The notes under the pieces: generated by a model
The model's database searches: none
The model's input: only the letters and a program-made list of their open reading frames with translations
What the model was told of the DNA's origin: nothing
Translations under genes and position numbers: made by a program
Shown: positions 1-8,580 of the stretch, piece by piece
Position numbering within the stretch: the stretch's first letter is position 1
Layout of the letters: every line of letters begins with the position of its first letter
Assembly: GCA_033085395.1 (NCBI GenBank)
Contig: JANQBS010000587.1
Coordinates: 1 to 12,834 of the forward strand
Length of the DNA: 12,834 nt
Reading direction: 5' to 3'
From: Xanthoparmelia taractica
Taxonomy: Eukaryota; Ascomycota; Lecanoromycetes; Lecanorales; Parmeliaceae

Positions 1-385
1 ACGAAAGAAAGATTAATAACGTTCTCGTTAATATTCTTATTCTTAGTTATTAAAGTAGAGATTCTAATATAGAATAAGTCTATTTTATAATTATCTTCGA
101 GGTCTTTAAGGAATATAGAACTTATTTTTATAAATATAATAGTAAAGAGAGTATCTAACTTATTATATTTTTTAGAAAGAGATATACTATTTATATTAGC
201 AAGTCTTGAAAGTATATCGAGAATAATATATTCTTTTTCGAGCTTATATTAAATATTAAGACGAAATTATCTAAGAAATTAAGAAGTTCTAATAAGACGA
301 ACGTTTATTTTTATAGTGAAATTCGTTAAAGTAATATATAATTATTTCATGATGTCTAGAATAATAGAATAATCTATTTGAATTA
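1..385 (-). pseudogene. Ty3/gypsy pol fragment: RNase H C-terminus and RH-integrase linker, RIP-degraded
   Basis: Read on the minus strand, from 385 downwards, this keeps a recognisable gypsy pol segment. Near 374 there is I-D-Y-S-I-I, a mutated form of the RNase H motif T-D-H-S-A-I. About 40 residues on comes N-V-R-L-I-R-T-S, matching the family motif N-x-R-L-V-R-A-S. Then, near 180-240, I-I-L-D-I-L-S-R-L-A corresponds to the I-x-P-D-A-L-S-R-L-A step that joins RNase H to integrase. The frame then stays open to position 1 through an acidic linker (N-I-N-E-N-V-I-N-L). Stops and substitutions fit C-to-T/G-to-A change. The copy leaves the window at 1, where integrase would follow, and is cut at 385 by a small DNA transposon. 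It resembles the element at 11425-12727 in type, but whether they are one family cannot be told because the overlap is too small. Dead coding sequence; the domain call is fairly secure. Confidence 0.75.
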
Positions 386-406
386 CGGGTCGGAAAGGTG
401 TGATAT
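386..406 (+). repeat. Left terminal inverted repeat of MITE copy 1
   Basis: This 21-bp end pairs with 636-656 in inverted orientation, with a single A/G mismatch (A at 403). The mismatch is a transition of the RIP type. It is preceded by TA at 384-385. Confidence 0.88.
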
Positions 407-635
407 CTGTTGAATATAGTCGTTTTTAACTTTTTTTCAACTTTTTTTAAAAAATTATATCTTTTTAATCTATTTATAGAATTTTATAACTATATAAGCG
501 TTCCCTTAAGCTTTTTACGTATTTTTAGAATATAAAAAAATATCACGTAATATATTATTAAAAACCCAATGAGAGTATGGGATATACTATACCTTTCGGG
601 ATGGTATTCGAAAAACTGGTCCCATATCATCAAAT

Positions 636-656
636 ATACCACACCTTTCCGACCCG
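636..656 (-). repeat. Right terminal inverted repeat of MITE copy 1
   Basis: Inverted complement of 386-406, followed directly by TA at 657-658. This end carries the G-form of the mismatched base, the same state as the start of copy 2 at 12728. Confidence 0.88.
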
Positions 657-658
657 TA

Positions 659-1988
659 TATATACTTACTCTAAATTTTATTTTAACACTCTTAAAATTA
701 ATAAATAAAGAATTTAATATTTTTTTTTATAATAGATAAGTTTATAAAGAAGATAACTTTCGTATTTAGTAAAAAGAACTACTTTATCGCTTGATAGACT
801 GCTATATTACTTAAACTTAATATTATAAATTGAGAAATTCTAAGGATTTTACTTATAAATCGTAATAAAAAGTTTCTTTTTAAGCTTTGATCGAAGCTCT
901 TTAAGAAGCTCGGGATAAACTTACTTTATTCAATTATCTATTATTTTTAGATAAATAAAAGAAGCAAGAGAATTAATTAAATAGCGAAAATAGTATTACG
1001 ATTCTATTTATATATTATGTAGAATCTCGCTCTTTAACTATTAGTTCTCTCACGAATATAAGCTCTATTTAATAACTCGATCTCAATTACGATTAATAAT
1101 AAAACTCTTAACGAATTAACTTACGAATTTTAATCTAATAGATTACTTAATCTACTTAGAGAAGTTACTATATCTCTATTATAGTCTATCGTTACCCGTA
1201 TTTAAATAACTAATATTATCTTATTTACTTAGATAAATTAAAAATATCACTATAATAGAAAGTATTAATTAATGTTTCTTAAATAGAGCGATTAAGCTTA
1301 CTTATAACTACATAAAGACTATTTTATCTCTATCACTACTATTATTATCACTAAGTTTTCTCAGCAATATATCGATTTATTTAAGATACTATAGAAAGTT
1401 AATAAATAGATTTACAAATTAGCTATTTTAGAGTATTAAAATATATATTTAATCTTTAGCATTACTCAACTAGAGTCTATCTCTACTTTTAACTTTAATT
1501 CGTATAATTATTTTATCTCTAATTAACTAGATAATATATATATAAAAGAAAATATTAATAAATATAAGTTCTAAGAAGTAGAGCGAATCTTAATAAGCGA
1601 GTTATTTAAAAAGATAGAGATCTTATCACGTAGTACCTTATTAGATAATTAAAATACGAGTCTAAATATAATTAGTAATATAACGTAAAGAATCTCACGA
1701 ACTCTAATAACTTAGTACGACAATATAAGAATACAATCGCTACTGCTAATATTATTTAACTTACGATATCTTCGTAAAGCATTAATTACACTTAATGTTA
1801 TAATAGATATTATATTCTTATAACACTCACACTGTATTATATCTACTCACCTCACCGCTATATTTAAACGACTTAACGAGTATTACTAACCGGGAATTAT
1901 TTCCCTCTACTCGATAGCGTTTATATAATTGTTAAAGGGAGATATCAATTAATAATTATAGTGTGTTATTGATTATTGTGATATTCTA
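659..1988. other. AT-rich decayed DNA; first ~120 bp possibly more gypsy RNase H, rest unassigned
   Basis: Joining 659 to 385 across the transposon keeps one minus-strand frame. The 659-780 stretch then reads Y-E-S ... K-K-K-Y ... L-R-V-L-K-stop-N-L-E-stop-V-Y-I-I, which is compatible with the tyrosine/arginine-leucine-rich part of gypsy RNase H that precedes T-D-H. This match is weak because the sequence is heavily mutated. From about 960 to 1988 I find no recognisable domain in any frame and no open frame of note. Parts of 1300-1980 keep more CA dinucleotides (for example around 1330-1360 and 1820-1860), so mutation is patchy. The stretch 1989-1993 is the target duplication of the LTR element that follows. 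Confidence 0.4.
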
Positions 1989-1993
1989 ACTAC
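1989..1993. repeat. Target-site duplication ACTAC, left
   Basis: Five bases directly before the left LTR, identical to 8384-8388 after the right LTR. A 5-bp duplication is usual for Ty3/gypsy integrases. Confidence 0.93.
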
Positions 1994-2176
1994 TGTTAGA
2001 ACTGCAACTAGAATAAGTTAATAATGGTGTGTAACGAATAAATTAAGTCTAAGGAGAAACTATCTAGCTGGGAAGAAATATCTATGAGGGACGCCAAGGC
2101 CTGTAGGGGCTAGTCCCAATTGGGAAGGTAAGCCGTCTTGGTGTTGCAGGTCTATGTGATCGTTATACTTGTAATA
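1994..2176 (-). repeat. 3' LTR (left copy), 183 bp
   Basis: Aligns without gaps to 8201-8383. By eye there are 16 differences in 183 positions (about 91% identity), all C/T or G/A transitions. Positions 2104-2159 are identical in both copies and still hold many TG and CA steps. The five differences beyond 2159 all have T here and C in the other copy, so this LTR is mutated at its internal-facing end. It includes a palindromic core, CCCAATTGGG, at 2115-2124. Confidence 0.95.
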
Positions 2177-2179
2177 TTA

Positions 2180-2190
2180 CTCTCCGCCTT
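2180..2190 (-). other. Polypurine tract of the chromovirus
   Basis: On the minus strand this reads AAGGCGGAGAG, an eleven-base purine run ending four bases (TTA plus one) from the LTR start. In LTR retrotransposons such a tract primes plus-strand DNA synthesis and sits immediately upstream of the 3' LTR. Its position supports the minus orientation deduced from pol. Confidence 0.75.
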
Positions 2191-2393
2191 AAATAGCGAT
2201 GTTTTAGCGCTGTAGAAGAATAGTATTCGCATATAGAAACGATCAAGAACGTCTAAAAGAAACGTATACTAATTTAGAAACGAGGTATAAGGTGCCCGAA
2301 GCTTAATCGGGCCGGGTTAAGTGCATCGCAGTGCTGGCGAATAGACCTCAAATAATGAATAAAAGTCAATCGTAGTCCGGTTCTCTATTGGGA
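2191..2393 (-). other. 3' untranslated region of the chromovirus, lightly mutated
   Basis: Lies between the pol stop and the polypurine tract. Unlike pol it is not strongly depleted of CA/TG; see the stretch around 2290-2340. It contains a small hairpin, CCCGA (2295-2299) with TCGGG (2307-2311). A 12-base stretch at 2387-2398, ATTGGGACTAGC, is the inverted complement of 2109-2120 in the LTR. No coding potential seen. Confidence 0.6.
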
Positions 2394-2404
2394 CTAGCGC
2401 GGTT

Positions 2405-2564
2405 TATTGGGATATCGTCTATAGAATTTATTTATTATTTTCTTAAAGTCTTCGAATTTATCTTAATTTATATAGTATTAATTATTATCTTTATTTAGAT
2501 CGATTTATTTAACTTTATATTAAAGTTACTTATAATAACGCCTAGAGTCTAATATATCGTTTAC
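2405..2564 (-). other. C-terminal chromodomain remnant
   Basis: Minus-strand frame reads V-N-D-I-L-D-S-R-R, then Y-K-V-K-stop, then a stretch with N-N-stop-Y-Y-I, then K-F-E-D-F, ending R-R-Y-P-N-K-P. This follows the chromodomain plan V-x-x-I-L-D-S-R, Y-L-V-K-W-K-G-Y, N-T-W-E-P, and the closing F-H-R-R-x-P. The two key Trp codons are now stop or Tyr. Chromodomains of such elements bind methylated histone H3 and bias insertion to heterochromatin (known for the group). It shares the pol frame and ends just before the TAG at 2394-2396. Confidence 0.88.
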
Positions 2565-2849
2565 GTCTCATGACTCTTTCTTATTAATTATTATAGATTT
2601 AAGAGAATCGTGCTTCTATTTTAATAGAGAATTTATAGTCGTAGACTTAAGTATCTTAGAACTAAAGACGAGATGAATTCTTATATTATAAGAGAGTTCT
2701 AAACGATATAAGGTATCGACTCTTTTAAGAACTCTATATGAATCGAGTTATTTATCTTTAAGATTCTTATAGAGACGTTTAATTTTAATATTTTTGAACG
2801 ATAATTAAACCTAGTCGTCTATATCGTAATTAATCTCCTTACGATATTT

Positions 2850-3900
2850 ATTCGCCTATATCTTTATAATTCTACGTGTTCTTTCTAATTATGATCGTTT
2901 AAATTTTAGAATCTTCTTTATTTTAATCGTGATATCTTTCGTCTTTGAGACTTATAGACGCTTACGTGTAATCTCGTAGAAAATATAATTCTAATCGAAA
3001 GATATGCGAAAATAAAAATCTCGATTGAAGTAAAAGAAAGTAAGAGATATAGCGAATAAGATGTTGTTATTATTACTAAATTCGATTATAGGGATTCATT
3101 TGATCTAATCGTCTTATAAGTAATTATAATAAATACGAAGACCTCGCTTTATATTCTAGTTAGCCCTCTCGATTTAATTATTCGTCTCGAGGTAATATAT
3201 AGTAAATAAATTAGTCTTAATGCGTAGTCGCTTATAGAGACTTTTCTAGAGCGTAGATATAAATTATGCACCCCTATCTAATGTAAGAGAATATAATAAC
3301 TCGTGTAGTCGAAAGAGATTTTATATAAGAATTTAAATAAGTTTCTCTAATAAATAATCGTTATTTTTCTAATAATACGATACGTAGTAACGTTTCTTTA
3401 TAAGACGATATATAAGAATATAGATAACGTTAAAATCGTCTAATAATAATAGGTCGATAATAAAATCTATAGAAACGTCTTACTAGCGGCCTTGAGGGAT
3501 TGGAAGTAATATTAATAATTTATTTATTTTATTCCGTGAGGCTTTACTACGTTAATAATAATAATAATTATAAATATACTATTGAATCGTTTTGGCGTAG
3601 TTAGGTCAATAGTAATAACGTAGAAGTAAGTTAATCGTTTTTCGTATCCCTAGATAATCGCTAGAAGATTAATTATAAATTTTTCTTAATAGCTTCGTAT
3701 AAAACTCGATCGAGACCTATAGTAGTTCGTTCTTAAAGAGGGCTTTATTAACGATACGACATCGACTTAGCGTATAATTATGAAGTTTAATCTAATTATA
3801 ACTTATTACTTTACGAAATTCGTTATATATAGAGTCTTCTTAATTAGTCTTATAAATTCGTTTAAATAGATCTTCTTTAACTTCTATAACTTGAATTTAA
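2850..3900 (-). other. Integrase domain remnant with D,D35E spacing
   Basis: The core starts with V-S-I-D-F-I-I-D-L (first Asp codon 3465-3467), matching the gypsy V-S-x-D-F-V-T-x-L-P motif. The second catalytic site is T-L-D-R-G-A (Asp codon 3276-3278), from S-D-R-G-T-Q-F. The third is I-E-R-A-N (Glu codon 3168-3170), from Q-T-E-R-A-N. Spacing from second Asp to Glu is exactly 35 residues in one frame, the hallmark of retroviral and retrotransposon integrases. All three catalytic residues survive, though many stops fall between them. The zinc-finger part, about 3500-3900, is too mutated to place residues. Confidence 0.92.
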
Positions 3901-4029
3901 ACGCGATTCGAGATGAGAATTATCTAATATTAATATTAATCTCTTTTATTAGCTTCGTTCGCTAAGATAGATAATAATATTCTCATTAAGGCGTCGGCTT
4001 TGCTATTAATTATTCTCGCACGAAATATA

Positions 4030-4400
4030 ATCTAAAAATTAAATTTAGATAGAATATCTAGATAGCGGGCTTGACGTCGCGTAAGCTTCTTATTTTTTAT
4101 AAAGATTTTTAAGATCTAATAATTAATAAACACTTAAATAAATAGCTCGATATATTCTAGTTCTAGTCGTTAGTATTCGAAGCATTAAATAATTACTAGT
4201 AATTTCTTATTATAAATATAATAGTTATATTCCGCTAAAATTATATTCTTATTATAGAATATTATCGAGTATAAAACTTTATCGTCGTTATATTAAGATA
4301 AGATATCTCTTAATATATAGTTAGAAGAATTAATCTTAAGAATAACCTGACGTTTAAGATTAAAATAACGTAAGACTAAAATATTAATTACACGCTATTT
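4030..4400 (-). other. RNase H domain remnant
   Basis: The motif I-N-S-S-N-Y near 4320 is the altered start of RNase H (E-T-D-A-S-D-Y), with Asp changed to Asn. Further on come A-E-Y-N-Y and Y-N-K-K-L-L. Best preserved is L-T-R-R-Q-A-R at 4065-4085, followed by a leucine/phenylalanine stretch and then K-A-D-A-L near 3985, the known end of the domain. This arrangement is specific to Ty3/gypsy elements. Confidence 0.92.
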
Positions 4401-4599
4401 AAGATCTTCGAATAATTTAACGTAAACTTTATTTTAGATAAAGAGAGTATTCTTCTTTATAAGATTAATTAGAGATCTAATTAACTTAAAAAACTTATAA
4501 ATAAAGCGTTAATAGAAGTTTATAAATTTTATAAAGTCTTAAATCTTCTTTAAATTCGTAGAAGTGCTTTAATTAAATATAATCTCGATCTTATAAGAG

Positions 4600-5400
4600 T
4601 TTATTTATAAATTAATTCCTAATATAATAATCCCTAGAAACACGATTTCTTCGATATCGAATTCGTATTTCTTGATATTAGCTTATAGACCAGCCTCTCG
4701 TAGACGTTAAAGAACTTATTTAATATGCTTTTAATATTTCGTCTTCGTTCGACTATAGATAAGAATATCGTTTAGATAGATTTAATAGAAGTCGTTTAGA
4801 AAATCGAATAGAATATTATTAATGTATTGCTGGAAAGTGCTCGGTTTATTTATTAATTTAAAGGGTAATACTCGATACTTATACGCTTCGAGAACTATAA
4901 TAAAGATTATATAATTCTTACTATCGGGGTCTATTCGTAGCTTATTAAATGCGATAATAATATCTAGACGAGTAAGATATCGATATTCCCTGATTTTGCT
5001 AATAACTTTCTTTATTAGAGGGAGTAAATATTAATTACGTTTCGTTATAGCATTTAATTTTCGATAGTTCACATAGAAATAAAGGTTATTATTAATCTTT
5101 AGGGTAAATAGAATTAATAATGAATAAAAAGTCTTATTAGAAGTGATAAAGTTCTTAAATAGATTATCTATTAGATATTCTTTAATCTTCTAAAGCTTAT
5201 AAAGAGATATACGATAAACGCGATTTTAAGACGACTTAAAGTTATTAATAAACTCGATTTTATAATTATAAGAACGATGCGAAGAAAGTTAATCGACTTT
5301 AAAATAATTAAAGATATCTAGAAACTTCTAATATTAAGGAGAAAGTAGCTTCTTAACGTCGTTTAGATTCTAAATAATAATCTTTATTAAAGAAAAACTA
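4600..5400 (-). other. Reverse transcriptase domain remnant
   Basis: This is the clearest domain in the window. From 5080 down it reads V-N-Y-R-K-L-N-A-I-T, then R-L-D-I-I-I-A-F-N-K (catalytic Asp kept at 4962-4964). Next comes Y-R-V-L-P-F-K-L-I-N-K-P-S-T-F-Q-Q, the gypsy F-G-L-x-N-A-P-x-T-F-Q motif with Gly changed to Lys. Last is Y-L-N-D-I-L-I-Y-S at 4752-4778. In the final motif the first catalytic Asp of Y-L-D-D is Asn (codon 4770-4772, GAC to AAC) and the second (4767-4769) is intact. The enzyme would be inactive. Confidence 0.95.
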
Positions 5401-5779
5401 ATTTCTTTCGCTTTAGACTTAGCGTTATATATTATATTTCGATCGATATCTTTTATCGATATCGCGAATAATCAAGTCTTAGAATACTTCGTCTATTTAA
5501 TTAATATCGCAAAGAAGATAATAGCGATACTATAAATAGAGAATAAATAATTTTTAGACGTAGATTATAGACGAGTAAAAATCTTTAACCGAGATTAAAT
5601 TAATTTAAAAGTCTCGATCGAAAGTATCGATTTTATAAAGAGATAAGTGATAGAAATAGAAGAAGTTTATAACGAATAATCTCGAAAGAGAATAAAATCG
5701 TTACTTATATCTAGAAGTACATTAAAGCGATTTATTTAGAGTTTATCTAGAATAACTATATATTATCTTAAATTCGCTA

Positions 5780-6050
5780 GAAGTATTAAGATTATAAGTT
5801 TCTTATATCTCGAAAGAATAAGATTTAGATATATAACGTACGTAATAGATTTTTTATTAAGTTACTCGTTATAGTCTTAAATTAATTTAAACTTCGTAAG
5901 AGAAATAGATTATATATTTAGCAATTAATAAATCTCGTGAATTAGGCGTTTATTAATAAACGCGTATTCGATAGCCTTTATATCGATAAGAATTTAAACG
6001 TGATAGATCTTCTCTTGAAAAGTTAGGCTTTCTCGAACTAGAAACGATTT
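5780..6050 (-). other. Retropepsin-like protease domain remnant
   Basis: The minus strand reads L-I-D-I-K-A-I-E-Y-A-F-I-N-K-R-L, with the aspartate codon at 5982-5984. It aligns to the gypsy protease loop D-(S/T)-G-A-T-x-x-A-F-I; the Gly is now Lys and the Ser/Thr is now Ile. Downstream V-I-L-D-K-L and N-R-F-N-V match the second conserved segment (I-L-G-x-x-W-L ... N). The catalytic Asp survives; the Asp-Ser/Thr-Gly triad does not. Confidence 0.82.
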
Positions 6051-6110
6051 AACTACGAATAACTCACGTCGGGCTTCTTCTAAATTATATAAAGATAGAA
6101 TCTTATCTTA

Positions 6111-7300
6111 ATTCATAACTATAAATAAGATTATAAGTTTCTTAAATCGAATTATTTCAACTTCGATTTCACGAAATTCTCTTTATTCTAACTTTCTATC
6201 TCGTTAACTTAATAAAAAAGTCAACGTTTCGAATAAGCGAATAATAAGTGTCTCTTCTTATAATAGATATAGCAAATATCTTTCTTCTAATCCTTAATAG
6301 TTTTTCGCTATTATTGCTTTATAATAAGAAAGAAGGGACGTCGAGAAATTAGATTTGTTCGAGAAAAGAAGATATTTATAGAATTAAATATAAACGTTAC
6401 ACGCTTAGAGACTCGTGCCTTATTTATTACATTCTTAATCTTCTTAATTATCTTTTCTTAATATATAATACGATACTTATTATTTATTTAAGTTAAGAAT
6501 ACTTTTAAAGCGAATATCGTAATAAACTCGATAGAGAAGTTAACTTAGATCGTACGAAGATAAGAAACGAGCTTTTTATTTATATCTCGAAGTTAAGCTT
6601 TATTCGATATACTTAACTTTATAGCGAAATATTTAAAGTTTTAATAGAAGTCGCTAAACGAGAGATCTTTCTATTTTAAGATCTTATACTTATAAACTTT
6701 ATTTACTTTATAATTCGAGTTCTCGAATAACTTCTATAGATCGTTTAAAATCTTATCGATAATTTAATAAAGATCGAAGCTTAAACGATAAGATCGAGTA
6801 TAGATAACTTTAGCTACTTTCTTATTAGTACGTGACTTAACGTAAGCGATTTTAACTATCTTATTATCGAAATAATCTTAATTAATCTTTAACTTATTAG
6901 ATATTTAACTAATTTAATTATCTTATTAAGATTCTTTTTCATTGATTAATATTAAAGAGTAAGAAAATTTTTCTAAGCGTCTAGCTAAAGTTTAAATCTA
7001 TATCGAATTAATAAATTTCTTACGAGATCTTCGAAGTTGATATTAAAGATTCTATATCTATTATTATAGATAATTATAAGCTAATTAAATTCGGTCGAGT
7101 GTAATTCTAGTCTTCTTCTTCTTCTTTTATTCTTTCTTATATTTTAGCTTATAATTTAAATTTTCTTTAAAAGAAAGTTATATAATTAAGTAACTTTCAC
7201 TTCGAGATCGCGTTATTCGCGAAGCTTATTTAAGATAATTAGAAACTCTTTAGAATTCGTATTAATCTATTAAATTAATTATTTTTAAGTAATTATATTT
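6111..7300 (-). pseudogene. gag: gag (capsid and nucleocapsid), RIP-disrupted
   Basis: The structural protein of the retrotransposon particle. The capsid part is readable at about 6950-6530. K-I-A-Y-V-K-S-R-T-N is followed by L-F-E-N-S-N-Y-K-V-N, matching the fungal gag pattern I-A-Y-(I/V)-x-S-R-T-x-G and (I/L)-(Y/F)-E-D-P-N-R. Then comes S-F-S-D-F-Y-x-x-F-K-Y-F-A. In the same frame, 6233-6274 encodes a CCHC zinc knuckle with exact spacing C-x2-C-x4-H-x4-C; the second and third Cys are Tyr (TGT to TAT). Around 7150-7260 a neighbouring frame (shifted one base from the capsid) reads as a charged, leucine-rich possible coiled coil, K-L-R-E-x-R-D-L-E-V, perhaps the N-terminal part displaced by an indel. 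No start codon can be assigned, so 7300 is approximate. Confidence 0.8.
6233..6274 (-). other. Decayed CCHC zinc knuckle of Gag
   Basis: Fourteen codons with C-x2-(Y)-x4-H-x4-(Y). The first Cys (6272-6274) and the His survive. The two Tyr codons are TAT where TGT is expected, a G-to-A change on the coding strand. The nucleocapsid knuckle normally binds the element's RNA. Confidence 0.8.
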
Positions 7301-8200
7301 TAGACGAAGATAAGATTCTTAAGCGCGCGAGAGGTGTTTCTAGATAATATAGATACTCGTCGATTCAAAGTATTTTTAAGATAATATTTCAAGTTGAGAA
7401 ATAGCGTGAGATAGATTACGAGATCGATACTCGCCTAAGAATCCCCTACGCCCTACTTCGTATCCCGAGATATTCTATAGAGACTATAAATAGATCGTTA
7501 AGTAAGTAATATTATATAATATTAAGATATCGTTCGATTTTATAAGAAAGTAATAATTTTCTTCGAACTTTTAAATAGAATTACTTTTTTATATAAAATT
7601 CGCTCGAGTTGAGATTAAAATTAATACGATAAGGACGAACTTAACTAAGTTTATAGTAAGTGCCCTAGATCGATTATAATATTAATAATAATTATCTAAA
7701 TAAAGTGTACTTATAGACGAATAGACTTTAGAGAATATTTTATTAGTGTGAGACGTTAAGAAATAAATTATATAAGTGATTCTTGTTAGCGTATATGCAC
7801 GACTCTAACTACTACACTAACTAATAATAAAACGGCTAGATCGTGCTAGAAACACATTCAGAGCACACTAACTAGTAGACTAATCGCGTAACTCATAGTC
7901 GCGCCGCGGGGCCGAGTATTAAATAAATATTAAGATTATATTATACTATTAATATTTAACTATAAAGAGGCACTTCGTATGATTTAAGAGCTACCTTGCT
8001 ATAATTTCTTTAATCTCGCTTGCTAACGAGTCTTTAATAATTTCGTATAGTTTAAACCTTCTAATAGTATATTCATATAATTTAAAAGATACCTAAGATA
8101 ATGCGTGTTAGTGTCTTTCGAAGTCGTCGACCATATCGTAAACGAATTCTTTTAGCTTATATATTTCACGAGCGTAATAAAAAGATAAGACTTAATTTAA
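7301..8200 (-). other. 5' leader and unreadable N-terminal gag region of the chromovirus
   Basis: Lies between readable gag and the 5' LTR. The part 7780-7915 keeps CA/TG and a GC-rich stretch (7900-7914), unlike the strongly mutated 7300-7770. The bases next to the LTR (8180-8200) should hold the primer-binding site, but on the minus strand they begin TTAAATTAAG and resemble no tRNA end I can name. I see no open frame. Confidence 0.5.
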
Positions 8201-8383
8201 TGTTAGGACTGCAATTAGAATAAGTTAATAATAATATATAACGAATAAATTAAGTCTAAGAAGAAACTATCTAGCTGAGAAGAAATATCTATAAGGGACG
8301 TCAAGGCCTATAGGGGCTAGTCCCAATTGGGAAGGTAAGCCGTCTTGGTGTTGCAGGTCTATGTGACCGTCACACTCGTAACA
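8201..8383 (-). repeat. 5' LTR (right copy), 183 bp
   Basis: Gap-free partner of 1994-2176. Ten of the eleven differences in its first 110 bp have the mutated A or T here. After 8311 it is the better preserved copy, with intact terminus TAACA and a 13-bp palindrome, TGTGACCGTCACA (8362-8374), that is destroyed in the left copy. In element orientation this palindrome lies about ten bases inside the start of U3, a plausible place for a factor-binding site, though that is inference. Confidence 0.95.
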
Positions 8384-8388
8384 ACTAC
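8384..8388. repeat. Target-site duplication ACTAC, right
   Basis: Matches 1989-1993 exactly and directly follows the right LTR. Confidence 0.93.
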
Positions 8389-8580
8389 CTCTACACTATA
8401 TGCTTTCAATCGCCAATATAATCTTATTGCTATTAGTATTTAAGTATTTTATCGCCAATACGAATTCGCTAAAATAAGTAATAGCATTAATAAATAGATT
8501 ATAATAAGCAAGCGAGGTTGCTTGTTTTTTCTTATTGTTGTGAGAATATTATTACGATTTTCCTATATATTAATATTAAA
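8389..8580. other. Flanking AT-rich DNA with a small hairpin and T-run
   Basis: No coding signal. CAAGC (8509-8513) and GCTTG (8520-8524) form a 5-bp stem with a 6-base loop, followed by six T (8525-8530). Outer AATAAG (8503-8508, with A at 8503) and CTTATT (8531-8536) can also pair. The shape resembles a bacterial intrinsic terminator, but in a fungal genome a T-run is at most a possible RNA polymerase III stop. Probably incidental. The repeated word TCGCCAATA (8411-8419 and 8451-8459) is also seen. Confidence 0.35.

Larger units (their letters stand above)
386..656. mobile_element. 271-bp MITE-like DNA transposon, copy 1, with ~21-bp terminal inverted repeats and TA duplication
   Basis: The left end starts CGGGTCGGAAAGGTGTGATAT, less its last base in the first 20, and the right end is its inverted complement, differing by one A/G over about 21 bp. 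The element is bounded by TA at 384-385 and TA at 657-658. TA duplication is typical of the Tc1/mariner/pogo superfamily. There is no open reading frame, so it would depend on a transposase elsewhere. The interior is A/T-tract rich; near the right end a shorter inverted pair (TATGGGA near 576-582, TCCCATA near 620-626) could fold within the element. It lies inside the RNase H coding region of a gypsy remnant, so it inserted after that element. The first 107 bp are repeated in the same orientation at 12728-12834. The superfamily call is inferred from the TA site and ends only. Confidence 0.88.
2394..6110 (-). pseudogene. pol: pol polyprotein (PR-RT-RH-IN-chromodomain), RIP-disrupted
   Basis: The landmarks, in order, are a protease loop near 5984, reverse transcriptase 5100-4750, RNase H 4350-4040, integrase 3470-3160 and chromodomain 2564-2405, ending at a TAG at 2394-2396. 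All fall in the same register on the minus strand (upper codon coordinate leaves remainder 2 when divided by 3). So about 1,200 codons have decayed by substitution with no detectable net frame change. Lost residues are mainly Trp and Gln (now stops) and Gly, Asp and Cys (now Lys/Asn/Tyr). The protein would mature Gag and Pol, copy the RNA and integrate the DNA. The pol frame is offset from gag by one base, consistent with a -1 frameshift or separate start. The exact start is not determinable; 6110 is approximate. The TAG at the end could be a mutated Gln codon, but no further domain follows. Confidence 0.93.
1994..8383 (-). mobile_element. Full-length Ty3/gypsy chromovirus (LTR retrotransposon), RIP-inactivated
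   Basis: A complete 6,390-bp element. Two 183-bp LTRs of equal length bound it, beginning TGTTA and ending TAACA (TAATA in the left copy). A perfect 5-bp duplication, ACTAC, flanks it at 1989-1993 and 8384-8388. Coding order on the minus strand is gag, protease, reverse transcriptase, RNase H, integrase, chromodomain, the Ty3/gypsy (Metaviridae) order; the terminal chromodomain makes it a chromovirus. A polypurine tract abuts the left LTR, confirming that the left LTR is the 3' one. Nearly every part of gag and pol carries stops from G-to-A/C-to-T change, so it cannot encode proteins. The life cycle is known for the group: reverse transcription in a Gag particle, then integration, often guided to heterochromatin by the chromodomain. 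I recognise no primer-binding site; the bases next to the right LTR are too altered. Confidence 0.96.

Noticed and set aside
659..1988. Reverse transcriptase of the left gypsy remnant
   Set aside because: Expected upstream of the RNase H fragment, but I could not find Y-x-D-D or the other RT motifs in any frame, even allowing RIP changes.
8503..8536. Intrinsic transcription terminator
   Set aside because: The stem is only 5 bp and the genome appears fungal, where such terminators are not used. No transcript ends here as far as can be seen.
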